Shown here: positions 6,143 to 13,803 of the stretch, one piece after another
Position numbering within the stretch: position 1 is the first letter of the stretch
How the letters are laid out: every line of letters starts with the position of its first letter
Notes under the pieces: generated by a model
Databases searched by the model: none
Told to the model about the DNA's origin: nothing
Seen by the model: only the letters and a program-made list of their open reading frames with translations
From: Pelagovum pacificum
GTDB taxonomy: Bacteria; Pseudomonadota; Alphaproteobacteria; Rhodobacterales; Rhodobacteraceae
DNA length: 64,000 nt
Direction of reading: 5' to 3'
Assembly: GCF_016134045.1 (NCBI RefSeq)
Contig: NZ_CP065915.1
Coordinates: 3,843,001 to 3,907,000, forward strand
Position numbers and translations under genes: made by a program

Positions 6143-7678
6143 ATGTCGAACATCGGGAAAGGTGCCGAGAAATCGGGGCCCGTGCTGTCTCTTGACGCCA
6201 TCGACCGGAGCTTTGGCCCGGTTCAGGTGCTGTTCGGCGTGTCGCTCGACATGCGGCCGGGCGAAGTCCATGCGCTGATCGGTGAGAACGGCGCGGGCAA
6301 ATCCACCACCATGAAGATCATGTCCGGCTACCTGTCCCCCACGTCGGGAACGGTCAGCCTCGCCGGTACGCCGCATCGCTTCCGCAACAGCCAGCAGGCC
6401 GAAGCCGAAGGCGTCGTACTGATCCACCAGGAGTTCAACCTTGCCGAGCAACTGACGGTCGAGGAGAACATCTTCCTCGGCCATGAGCTTCGGAAGGGCA
6501 TGTTCCTCGACAAGGCGCGGATGCGGTCGGAGACGGTGTCGCTGCTTGAGCGGCTGCACTGCCGGGTCGATCCGAGAGCGCGGGTTCGGGACATCTCGAC
6601 CCCCGACAAGCAGATGGTTGAAATCGCGAAGGCGCTGCTGCGCAACGCCCGCGTGCTCATCATGGACGAACCGACGGCCGTGCTCACCAGCCGCGAGTCC
6701 GAGGTGCTGTTCGAGCAGATCGAACGCCTGAAGGCGGACGGCGTCGCGATCCTGTTCACCAGTCACAAGCTCGACGAGGTGAAGCGCATCTCCGACCGGC
6801 TGACGATCATGCGGGACGGTCGCGTGGTACATTCCGGCCCAACGTCGGAGATGAGCGAAGACCAGATGGCAGAGGGTATGGTCGGCCGCGAATTGTCCGA
6901 CCTGTTCCCGGAACGCGCGACCAGCATCGGCGACGATGTCGCGCTGTCGGTGAAGGACCTGACGGTGCCCGGCTACGCGAAAGGCGTGTCCTTCGACCTC
7001 CGCAAGAGCGAGATCCTCGGCATTGCCGGGTTGATCGGCTCCGGCCGGACGGAAGCGATGGAGGGCCTCGTCGGCCTGCGCACCCATAGCGGCGCAGTCG
7101 AGATCGACGGCAAATCCGTTCGCATCTCCTCGCCCCGCGACGCACAGCGGCTGGGGCTCGTCTACCTGACGGAGGACCGGAAAGGTCGGGGCCTCGTCCT
7201 CAACATGGGGCTGAAGGAGAACCTGACGCTTCAGTCCCTTCCGCGGTTCGCCAAGCCGTTCCTGAACGACGCGGAAGAGGTGGAGGCGCTGGACAAGGCG
7301 ATTTCCGATTTCGACATCCGCGCCCCGCAGAAGCGGATGAACGCCGGCAACCTGTCGGGCGGCAACCAGCAGAAGCTGCTGATCGCCAAGATCATGCTGG
7401 CCGATCCGCGCATCGTCATCATCGACGAGCCGACGCGCGGCATCGACATTGGCACGAAGCAGCAGATCTACGATTTCATTCACGACCTCGCCGCCAAAGG
7501 CGTGTCGATCATCGTCATCAGTTCCGAAATGACCGAGGTCATCGGCCTATCCGACCGGGTGCTGGTCATGCGGCAGGGCCGCATCGCCGGCGAAGTCTCC
7601 GGCGCGGACAAGTCCGAAGACGCCATCGTCCGCCTCGCCATGGGGCTGGAACACAAGATCGAAGAGGCCTCCCCATGA
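6143..7678 (+). CDS. Sugar ABC transporter ATP-binding protein (RbsA/MglA type, two ABC domains)
   Basis: Protein of 511 residues with two ABC domains in tandem, as in CUT2-family sugar importers. The first half has Walker A IGENGAGKSTTMKI, IHQEFNLAEQLTVEENIFLG and Walker B VLIMDEPTAVL. Its signature region is a degenerate ISTPDKQMVEIAKAL. The second half has a weakened Walker A (IAGLIGSGRTEAMEGL) and a complete LSGGNQQKLLIAK signature with IVIIDEPTRGIDIGT; this asymmetry is usual for the family. The ATG at 6143 follows an AGGAGG. Its stop overlaps the permease start (ATGA). The encoded importer presumably takes up a monosaccharide or sugar alcohol; the substrate is not identifiable from sequence. 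Confidence 0.93.
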   Translation: MSNIGKGAEKSGPVLSLDAIDRSFGPVQVLFGVSLDMRPGEVHALIGENGAGKSTTMKIMSGYLSPTSGTVSLAGTPHRFRNSQQAEAEGVVLIHQEFNLAEQLTVEENIFLGHELRKGMFLDKARMRSETVSLLERLHCRVDPRARVRDISTPDKQMVEIAKALLRNARVLIMDEPTAVLTSRESEVLFEQIERLKADGVAILFTSHKLDEVKRISDRLTIMRDGRVVHSGPTSEMSEDQMAEGMVGRELSDLFPERATSIGDDVALSVKDLTVPGYAKGVSFDLRKSEILGIAGLIGSGRTEAMEGLVGLRTHSGAVEIDGKSVRISSPRDAQRLGLVYLTEDRKGRGLVLNMGLKENLTLQSLPRFAKPFLNDAEEVEALDKAISDFDIRAPQKRMNAGNLSGGNQQKLLIAKIMLADPRIVIIDEPTRGIDIGTKQQIYDFIHDLAAKGVSIIVISSEMTEVIGLSDRVLVMRQGRIAGEVSGADKSEDAIVRLAMGLEHKIEEASP

Positions 7679-8676
7679 GCGCATCCGACACTGCAACGCC
7701 CGCTCCCGCCCGCCGGGGGCTCGACCTGCATGCGCTGGGCCCGCTGATCGCGCTGCTCGTGCTTGTGGTGGTCGGGGCGCTGATGAACAGCAACTTCCTG
7801 AGCTACGCCAACATCACGAACGTGCTCGCACGCTCGGCCTTCATCGGGATCATCGCGGTCGGCATGACCTTCGTCATCACGGCCGGCGGGCTCGATCTGT
7901 CGGTCGGGTCGATGGCGGCCTTCATCGCGGGTCTGATGATCCTCGTGATGAACTGGCTGCTGCCGTCGATGGGGCAGGGGGTGCCGATCATCCTCGTCGG
8001 GATGGTCGCCGCGCTGATCGCGGGGCTCGGGGCTGGGTTCCTGAACGGGTTTCTCATAACGAACATGCGGATCGAAGCCTTCATCGTCACGCTCGGCACG
8101 ATGGGCATCTACCGCTCGCTCGTCACGTGGCTGGCGGACGGGGGGACGCTGTCGCTCGACTTCGGGCTGCGGCAGACCTACCGGCCGGTCTATTACGACG
8201 GGCTTCTGGGGATCAGCTGGCCGATCATCGTCTTCGCGATCGTCGCGATCATCGGTGAGGTCATCATGCGCAAGACGACCTTCGGGCGCTATTGTGCCGC
8301 GTTGGGGTCGAACGACCAGGTCGCGCGCTATTCCTCGATCGACGTGAACCGGGTGCGGATCATGACCTACATCCTGCTTGGCCTGCTCGTGGGGGTGGCG
8401 ACGATCATGTACGTGCCGCGCCTCGGCTCCGCATCGGCCTCGACCGGCGTGTTGTGGGAGCTCGAAGCGATCGCCGCCGTCATCATCGGCGGCACCATGC
8501 TGAAGGGTGGCTTCGGCCGGGTCTGGGGCACCGTTGTCGGTGTGCTGATCCTGTCCCTGATCGGCAATATCCTGAACCTCACGGACTTCGTGTCGCCGTA
8601 CCTGAACGGCGCGATCCAGGGGATCATCATCATTCTCGCTGTGATCCTGCAGCGAGGGAAGACTGCGGAGGGGTAA
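7675..8676 (+). CDS. Sugar ABC transporter permease (RbsC type)
   Basis: Inner-membrane permease of 333 residues. Many hydrophobic segments are visible, including a first one near 20-40, and it carries the family motif FVITAGGLDLSVGSM near residues 63-77. Other RbsC-like stretches are FLNGFLITNMRIEAFIVTLG and IGGTMLKGGFGRVWGT near the C terminus. It overlaps the ATPase gene by 4 nt and is followed after 37 nt by the binding-protein gene. Two copies would form the channel with the double-domain ATPase. Substrate unknown. Confidence 0.93.
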   Translation: MSASDTATPAPARRGLDLHALGPLIALLVLVVVGALMNSNFLSYANITNVLARSAFIGIIAVGMTFVITAGGLDLSVGSMAAFIAGLMILVMNWLLPSMGQGVPIILVGMVAALIAGLGAGFLNGFLITNMRIEAFIVTLGTMGIYRSLVTWLADGGTLSLDFGLRQTYRPVYYDGLLGISWPIIVFAIVAIIGEVIMRKTTFGRYCAALGSNDQVARYSSIDVNRVRIMTYILLGLLVGVATIMYVPRLGSASASTGVLWELEAIAAVIIGGTMLKGGFGRVWGTVVGVLILSLIGNILNLTDFVSPYLNGAIQGIIIILAVILQRGKTAEG

Positions 8677-8713
8677 ACCCCCGCATCATGGTTGTTAATG
8701 GAGGAGGTAACCC

Positions 8714-9652
8714 ATGAAACATCTTGCAACGGCCAGCGTGCTCGCGCTTCTCGCCGCGCCCGCGTTCGCCCAGGACACCACCGTGATCGGTGTCTCGATC
8801 CCGGCGGCCACGCACGGCTGGGCCGGCGGCATGAACTACCACGCGCAGGAAGCCGTGGATCGACTGGAAGAAGTCTATCCCGAGCTCGACTTCGTGCTGG
8901 CCACCGCCGGTGACCCGGCTGAACAGGTGTCCGACATCGAGGACATGGTCGCGACGCGCAACATCTCCGCGCTCGTCGTGCTTCCCTTCGAATCCGAGCC
9001 GCTGACCGGCCCGGTGAAGTCCGTCGCCGACAGCGGCGTCTGGGTGACAGTCGTCGACCGTGGCCTGTCGGAAGAGGGGATCGAGGACCTGTATGTCGCC
9101 GGTGACAACTCCGGCTTCGGACAGGTGTCCGGTGAATACATGGCCGCCAATCTCGAGGAAGGCGCCAAGATCGTCGGCCTGCGCGGCATCCCGACGACCA
9201 TCGACAACATGCGTGTCGAAGGGTTCGAGGCCGCGATCGAGGGCTCCGGCATCGAAGTGCTCGAGATGGAGCACGGCAACTGGAACCGCGACGACAGCTT
9301 CACCGTGATGCAGGACTTCCTGTCGAAGTATCCGGAAATCGACGCTGTGTGGGCTTCGGATGACGACATGGCCGTCGGCGTTCTGGCTGCCATCGACGCA
9401 GCCGGCCGCGACGACATCCAGTTCGTGCTCGGCGGTGCCGGCATGAAGGAGATGATCCAGCGCACGATGGAAGGCGACGAGATGATCCCCGCCAACGTGA
9501 CCTACCCGCCGGCGATGATCGCCACCGCGATCGAGATGACGGCTGTCGGCATGACCTCGTCGGCTCCGGTCTCCGGCACCTTCACCATCGGCTCCGTGCT
9601 CATCACGCCGGACAACGCGGAAGACTACTACTTCCCCGACAGCCCGTTCTGA
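8714..9652 (+). CDS. Periplasmic sugar-binding protein of the ABC importer
   Basis: Type-I (Peripla_BP_4) binding protein, 312 residues, with signal peptide MKHLATASVLALLAAPAFAQ. The mature protein begins TTVIGVSIPAATHGWAGGM and contains the expected lobe features (ALVVLPFESEPL, WVTVVDRGL, DAVWASDDDMAVGVLAAIDA). The ATG is preceded by a very strong GGAGGAGGTAA. The gene order is ATPase, permease, binding protein; more often the binding protein comes first, so its strong ribosome site may compensate for being promoter-distal. A terminator-like hairpin follows at 9660. The ligand is not recognised; the family includes ribose, xylose, inositol and polyol binders. Confidence 0.9.
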   Translation: MKHLATASVLALLAAPAFAQDTTVIGVSIPAATHGWAGGMNYHAQEAVDRLEEVYPELDFVLATAGDPAEQVSDIEDMVATRNISALVVLPFESEPLTGPVKSVADSGVWVTVVDRGLSEEGIEDLYVAGDNSGFGQVSGEYMAANLEEGAKIVGLRGIPTTIDNMRVEGFEAAIEGSGIEVLEMEHGNWNRDDSFTVMQDFLSKYPEIDAVWASDDDMAVGVLAAIDAAGRDDIQFVLGGAGMKEMIQRTMEGDEMIPANVTYPPAMIATAIEMTAVGMTSSAPVSGTFTIGSVLITPDNAEDYYFPDSPF

Positions 9653-9659
9653 TCGGGAC

Positions 9660-9686
9660 GGAGGCGGGCCGTCGCGGCCCGCCTCC
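9660..9686 (+). terminator. Terminator-like hairpin after the sugar importer
   Basis: A 12-bp perfect stem, GGAGGCGGGCCG / CGGCCCGCCTCC, with a TCG loop, 8 nt after the binding-protein stop. No U-run follows, so it may act as an mRNA 3' stabiliser or need Rho. Confidence 0.55.
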
Positions 9687-9747
9687 TCACGCCCATGTGT
9701 TCCGTCCGGGTCTGGACGGGGCACCCCGCACGGGCACACTTGCCGCC

Positions 9748-10074
9748 ATGCGCATCGCATCCCGCCTTTTCGTCGTCGTCGCGCTCTGTTTCGCGATGCT
9801 GCCCCTCGGGGCCTTCTCCGCGCGACTGCCGGCGACTGATGGGCCATCCATTTCGGCGACTTCGCCAGAGGATGGCGGCACGGTCCTTGCGCTCCTGAAA
9901 CATTGTCGCAGCACCTCACTGCCCGCCTCGATCTGCTGGCCCGACCGGGCGCTGCCGTCCGACGTCGACCTGCCCTGCGTGCCCGACGAGGTCGCCGTGC
10001 TCCTGCCGGCGACCGGAAGGTTCCTGTCCGATCCCGGCCAGGCCCCGCCGCGGAGGCCCCCGAGACCTGTCTGA
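9748..10074 (+). CDS. Small secreted protein of unknown function
   Basis: Predicted 108 residues from the ATG at 9748 (MRIASRLFVVVALCFAMLPL), which gives a hydrophobic signal; an upstream in-frame ATG at 9697 would bury it. The mature part has three cysteines (KHCRSTSL, ASICWPD, LPCVPDE) and a Pro/Arg-rich tail. No clear Shine-Dalgarno precedes it. It lies 40 nt before the L,D-transpeptidase gene, so an envelope role is possible. Unrecognised family, and being short and Pro-rich it could be spurious. Confidence 0.45.
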   Translation: MRIASRLFVVVALCFAMLPLGAFSARLPATDGPSISATSPEDGGTVLALLKHCRSTSLPASICWPDRALPSDVDLPCVPDEVAVLLPATGRFLSDPGQAPPRRPPRPV

Positions 10075-10114
10075 TCCCTCGCCCGTCAGATCAGACAGTC
10101 AAAGGACCAGACAC

Positions 10115-10831
10115 ATGTTCACCAGACGCACTTTTCTTGGCGCAGCCTCGGCTGCTGCCGTTTCCGCCTGTACTCGGACGCCGGAGCCACAACCGGCGAT
10201 GGCGTTCCAGCAGACCGACGCACCCCCGCCGGAGCCTGTCATTCCGCCGCTCCCAGCGCGCTATGGCGCCATCACCGACGAACCGTTCCCGGTGCCCGCG
10301 ATTCCCGAAGGGGTCGTGCCCGAGAACCTCTGGATGCAGGAGGTCGACAGCCCGTTCAGAGGCCATGCGCCGGGGTCGATCGTGATCGACCCCGATGCGG
10401 GGTTCCTGCACTTCATGCTGCAGGACGGTCGCGCCCTGCGTTACGGCGTCGGGACCGGTGCGCAGGGGCGTGGCTGGCATGGCGAAGCGGTCGTGCAGTT
10501 CGCCCGCGAGTGGCCGCGCTGGAAAGTTCCGGACGAGATGATCGCCCGCCGGCCCGACCTCGAACCCTACTCGGTCGCCAATGGCGGCATGGACGGCGGG
10601 CCGGGCAACCCGCTCGGGGCGCGGGCGCTCTACCTGTTTCAGAACGGGCAGGACACGCTCTATCGCATCCACGGCGCCTGCGAGCCGGAGTATCTGGGGC
10701 AGGCCGTGTCGTCGGGCTGTATCCGGATGCTGGACCAGGACGTGATCGACCTGAACGAGCGGGTGGCCCACCACGCGAAGGTGACGGTCCTGCCGTCGCT
10801 GCGTCCCGGACCGCTGCCGGGCGTCTATTGA
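10115..10831 (+). CDS. L,D-transpeptidase (YkuD domain) with twin-Arg/lipoprotein-like signal
   Basis: Exported cell-wall enzyme of 238 residues. The N-terminus MFTRRTFLGAASAAAVSACT combines a twin-Arg with a lipobox-like VSAC. A Pro-rich linker follows (residues about 25-45). The YkuD catalytic core near the C terminus has His186 and Cys202 in HGACEPEYLGQAVSSGCIRM. These enzymes form 3-3 peptidoglycan cross-links or attach lipoproteins to peptidoglycan. AAAGGA precedes the ATG. It is one of three L,D-transpeptidases in this window (also 32640 and 33893), all with the same His-to-Cys spacing. A perfect GC hairpin follows at 10836. Confidence 0.9.
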   Translation: MFTRRTFLGAASAAAVSACTRTPEPQPAMAFQQTDAPPPEPVIPPLPARYGAITDEPFPVPAIPEGVVPENLWMQEVDSPFRGHAPGSIVIDPDAGFLHFMLQDGRALRYGVGTGAQGRGWHGEAVVQFAREWPRWKVPDEMIARRPDLEPYSVANGGMDGGPGNPLGARALYLFQNGQDTLYRIHGACEPEYLGQAVSSGCIRMLDQDVIDLNERVAHHAKVTVLPSLRPGPLPGVY

Positions 10832-10835
10832 CGGC

Positions 10836-10856
10836 GTCGGGGGCATCGCCCCCGAC
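10836..10856 (+). terminator. Terminator-like hairpin after the L,D-transpeptidase
   Basis: Perfect 9-bp stem GTCGGGGGC / GCCCCCGAC with an ATC loop, 5 nt after the stop codon. No U-run. Confidence 0.5.
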
Positions 10857-10947
10857 CCCACCCGGGGAGTACGGTCGAAATCGCGAATCCTCGCAACTCT
10901 TTCCCGACTGACTGCGTTCAGACACTGGATATGTCAGGGGACGCATC

Positions 10948-11886
10948 ATGGCGAATGCCGGTCTTGCAGAGACAACGGACCACTTCACCGCGCGCAAGGT
11001 GCGGGTCATCGCGAACCCCGGGTCGGGGCGCAATTCCCGTGACAAGGAGGCGATCGACGCCGCGCTGGATGTGTTCGGCGCAGAGACGGAGCTTGTTCGC
11101 TGGGACCCGAAAGAAGACATCGCTGAACTGGTCCGCCGGCTGATCGACGACGGCGCGGACCTGATCGTCTCGGCGGGGGGCGATGGCACCACGATGGCGA
11201 TCGCTGGTGCCATGGTCGGGACCGGTGTGCCGATGGGTGCGCTACCCCTCGGCACTTTCAACTATTTTGCCCGTGGCCTTGGCCTGTCGGAAGAACCCGA
11301 GGAAGCGGCGCGGCAGATCCTGAAGGGCGCGCCGCATGCGATCCGGGTCGGCATGGTGAACGGACAGGTCTTCCTGAACAATGCCAGCCTCGGCATCTAT
11401 CCGTCGATCCTGCGCGAGCGGGAGACGGTGTACAAACGGTGGGGCCGCTTGCGGCTGATGGCGCACTGGTCGGTCGCCAAGACGTTCTTCCGCTTCCAAA
11501 GGCCCATGCACCTCGAGATCGACGCCGACGGCAAGAAGACGACCCAGCGCACCGCGCTGGTCTTCGTGTCGCGCTCCGCCTTCCAGCTGGAGCGGTTTGG
11601 GCTCGAGGGCGAGCCTGCGATTTCACACGACGCCTTCGCCGTTCTGGTCGCGAACGCCGAAAGCCGCCTCGACCTGTTCAAGTTGTCTTGGCGGCTGGTC
11701 ATGCGCACCGTGCGCAGCGGCCGGGACTACGACGTGATCGAGGCAAAGACCCTCGACATCGCCACCCGCCGTCGCAAGGCGCTGCTCGCGTTCGATGGCG
11801 AAAAGCGGCTCGAAGAGAGCCCGTTCAATTTCCGAATGTCCGACGAGGATTTGCTGATCATGATCCCTGAAGAAGGACCGGCATGA
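10948..11886 (+). CDS. Diacylglycerol-kinase-like lipid kinase
   Basis: Protein of 312 residues with an N-terminal DAGK catalytic domain: VRVIANPGSGRNSRDKEAI (nucleotide-binding region, residues about 18-36), LIVSAGGDGTTMAIAGAM (the GGDGT motif near 77) and MGALPLGTFNYFARGLGL. The YegS/BmrU-like C-terminal half follows with LFKLSWRLVMR. It probably phosphorylates a membrane lipid such as diacylglycerol at the inner membrane face. The gene overlaps the following metallophosphoesterase by 4 nt (ATGA), so the two are co-translated, suggesting paired lipid phosphorylation and dephosphorylation or phosphodiester hydrolysis. Lipid substrate unknown. Confidence 0.88.
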   Translation: MANAGLAETTDHFTARKVRVIANPGSGRNSRDKEAIDAALDVFGAETELVRWDPKEDIAELVRRLIDDGADLIVSAGGDGTTMAIAGAMVGTGVPMGALPLGTFNYFARGLGLSEEPEEAARQILKGAPHAIRVGMVNGQVFLNNASLGIYPSILRERETVYKRWGRLRLMAHWSVAKTFFRFQRPMHLEIDADGKKTTQRTALVFVSRSAFQLERFGLEGEPAISHDAFAVLVANAESRLDLFKLSWRLVMRTVRSGRDYDVIEAKTLDIATRRRKALLAFDGEKRLEESPFNFRMSDEDLLIMIPEEGPA

Positions 11887-12704
11887 GCCGGATCGTCCAT
11901 CTCTCTGACCTGCATTTCGGCCGGGACAGGCCCGAACTGGAAGACCCGCTCCTCGCCAAGCTGGAAGAGATCGACCCCGATCTCGTCGTGATCTCGGGCG
12001 ATTTCACCCAGCGCGCCCGCGTCTCGCAATACGAAGAAGCGCGGCGCTTCGTCGAGCGGATCGGCCCGCGCGTCATCGCGGTGCCCGGCAATCATGACAC
12101 GCCGCTCGACAACCTGTGGGTCCGTTTCGTGCGCCCGTGGGCGCGTTATCGTGCCGCCATCGACCGGGAGCTGGAGCCGACCTTCTCCGACAATTCAGTC
12201 GTGATCGTCGGGGTAAACACGGTGAACCGCTTCTCGTGGCAACGCGGCAAGATCGGGCGCCATACGGTCGATCGCGTCTGCCGTGCCTTCGACGGGGTCG
12301 AGCGCCGCACCCGGATCGCGGTGATGCACCATCCGCTCGAGCACGGGCCCGATGTCGACAAACGACTGATGCAGGGATCGAACGAGGCGCTTCGGCGTCT
12401 CGAGGCCTGCGGAACCGACCTCGTCCTGTCGGGGCATCTGCACAATGCCTCCGCCGCGCCGTTTACCAATGCGCCGGGCCTGTTGTTCGTTCAGGCCGGT
12501 ACGGGGCTGTCGACGCGGTTGCGAGGCGAGGCGAACACCTTCAACCTGATCGAGGCAGAGCCCGGGTTGATCCATATCGACGTCTATTCGGCCGGCGAAA
12601 GCCCGACTTTCGAGAAGCGCGAAAGCGCGTCATTCTACCGGACGGGACATGGCTGGGCCGAGACGCCGTCGGACGAGCCGAAGGCGCAGCGCGCTCAGGC
12701 GTGA
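11883..12704 (+). CDS. Calcineurin-like metallophosphoesterase
   Basis: Protein of 273 residues with the standard dinuclear-metal motifs: IVHLSDLHFGRD (DxH), VISGDFTQRA (GDxxQ-like), PGNHD (GNHD), VMHHPLE and LSGHLHNA (GHxH). No signal peptide, so cytosolic. It most resembles CpdA/Icc-type and UDP-2,3-diacylglucosamine-hydrolase-like phosphoesterases in layout. It overlaps the lipid kinase by 4 nt and converges with the CDF exporter gene, overlapping it by 10 bp. Co-translation with a lipid kinase suggests a phospholipid or lipid-phosphate substrate, but cyclic nucleotides are equally possible. Confidence 0.87.
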   Translation: MSRIVHLSDLHFGRDRPELEDPLLAKLEEIDPDLVVISGDFTQRARVSQYEEARRFVERIGPRVIAVPGNHDTPLDNLWVRFVRPWARYRAAIDRELEPTFSDNSVVIVGVNTVNRFSWQRGKIGRHTVDRVCRAFDGVERRTRIAVMHHPLEHGPDVDKRLMQGSNEALRRLEACGTDLVLSGHLHNASAAPFTNAPGLLFVQAGTGLSTRLRGEANTFNLIEAEPGLIHIDVYSAGESPTFEKRESASFYRTGHGWAETPSDEPKAQRAQA

Positions 12705-13615
12705 CCGAGGACCGGCGCGCCGGAGCAGGCGTGTACCGCGCATTCCAGTTCCAGCGTCGAATGCTCGATCCCGAAACGGTCGTGCAGGCGTGACTTGATC
12801 TTGGACTTGATCGCGTCCGCGTCGGCCCAGCGGCCATTCGCGATGACCACGTGCGCCTCGAACCCGGCGAGCCGTTCCTCGACCTGCCAGAGGTGGACAT
12901 GGTGCACGTCGCGCACCCCGGACACGCCGGCGATCTCGGCGATGACCTTGCCGGTGTCGATCCCGGTGGGTTTGCCCAGCATCAGGACGCGGATCACTTC
13001 GCCGATCTCGGAGAACGACATCCAAAGGATGTAGGCCGAGATCAGCAGCGTGATGACCGGGTCGATCCACATCCAGCCGAACATGATGATGAGCGTGCCC
13101 GAAAGGATCACCGCGACGGACCCTGCCGCGTCGGCCACGTTGTGCAGGAAGGCGGCGCGGATGTTCTGGCTCGACTTCGACATCGCGTAGGTCAGCGCGG
13201 CGGTCGCCAGGTCGATGACCAGCGCGATGCCCGCGATGATGACCACGGCCCAGCCTGCCACCGGCTCCGGCGAGAAGAAGCGCATGACTGCTTCGTAGGC
13301 GAGGTAGAGGCCCAGGACGATCAGTGTGGTGTAGTTGATCAGCGCCGCGACCGTTTCGGCCCGCGCGTACCCGAAGGTCATGTCCTTGTCCGCCGGACGC
13401 CGCGCGATCTTGCGGGCGGCAAAGGCGATGACGAGCGCCATCGCGTCCGACAGGTTGTGCAGCGCGTCGGCGATCAGTGCGAGCGAGCCCGAGAAGATAC
13501 CACCGACGATCTGCGCGACCGTCAGGCCGAGGTTGCCGGCCACCGCAAGCGCAAGCCGCCCATCGCCTTCGGGGACTTCGTGATGATGGTGATGGTGGCT
13601 GTGATCGTGCGGCAT
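12695..13615 (-). CDS. Cation diffusion facilitator (zinc/divalent metal exporter)
   Basis: Inner-membrane proton-coupled metal exporter, 306 residues. The N-terminus has a His cluster (six consecutive His within residues 5-12) as a metal lure. Six hydrophobic segments follow. Transport-site motifs are visible: SLALIADALHNLSDAMALV (HxxxD in TM2) and AAFLHNVADAAGSVAV (HxxxD in TM5). The C-terminal cytosolic domain contains DVHHVHLWQVE. This is the ZitB/CzcD type, exporting Zn(II) and perhaps Cd/Co. It converges on the metallophosphoesterase with a 10-bp overlap. No recognisable metal-responsive operator was seen upstream. Confidence 0.93.
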   Translation of the reverse strand: MPHDHSHHHHHHEVPEGDGRLALAVAGNLGLTVAQIVGGIFSGSLALIADALHNLSDAMALVIAFAARKIARRPADKDMTFGYARAETVAALINYTTLIVLGLYLAYEAVMRFFSPEPVAGWAVVIIAGIALVIDLATAALTYAMSKSSQNIRAAFLHNVADAAGSVAVILSGTLIIMFGWMWIDPVITLLISAYILWMSFSEIGEVIRVLMLGKPTGIDTGKVIAEIAGVSGVRDVHHVHLWQVEERLAGFEAHVVIANGRWADADAIKSKIKSRLHDRFGIEHSTLELECAVHACSGAPVLGHA

Positions 13616-13739
13616 GCTCGACAGCTAAACATCAAAAATATTCATGTCGAGTGTCACAAGTTGGTGCGCACCGGATATTGACCGGACCCGCTGTGACTGA
13701 AGAACAATACAGGCGGCGGCGATGTAGGGAAAACCAGTC

Positions 13740-13768
13740 TTGGTGAACGGCGCGCGTGCGGATTAAAT
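13740..13768 (+). promoter_or_regulatory. Candidate sigma-70 promoter for the SH3 protein gene
   Basis: TTGGTG (13740-13745), 17-bp spacer, TTAAAT (13763-13768) in a locally AT-rich stretch. A start near 13775 would leave a leader of about 29 nt before the ATG at 13804. Confidence 0.35.
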
Positions 13769-13803
13769 TCCTGAAAAGCAATTTTGCATGACGGAGCCGA
13801 TCC

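Noticed and set aside
4967..7483. An 838-codon minus-strand ORF opposite the kinase and sugar ATPase genes
   Set aside because: Mirror of two well-supported plus-strand genes; no signature motifs; its length is explained by the high GC content.
13616..13803. Locally AT-rich spacer as a sign of a mobile element or attachment site
   Set aside because: No inverted or direct repeats, tRNA end or integrase; it is better explained as a promoter region for the SH3 protein gene.
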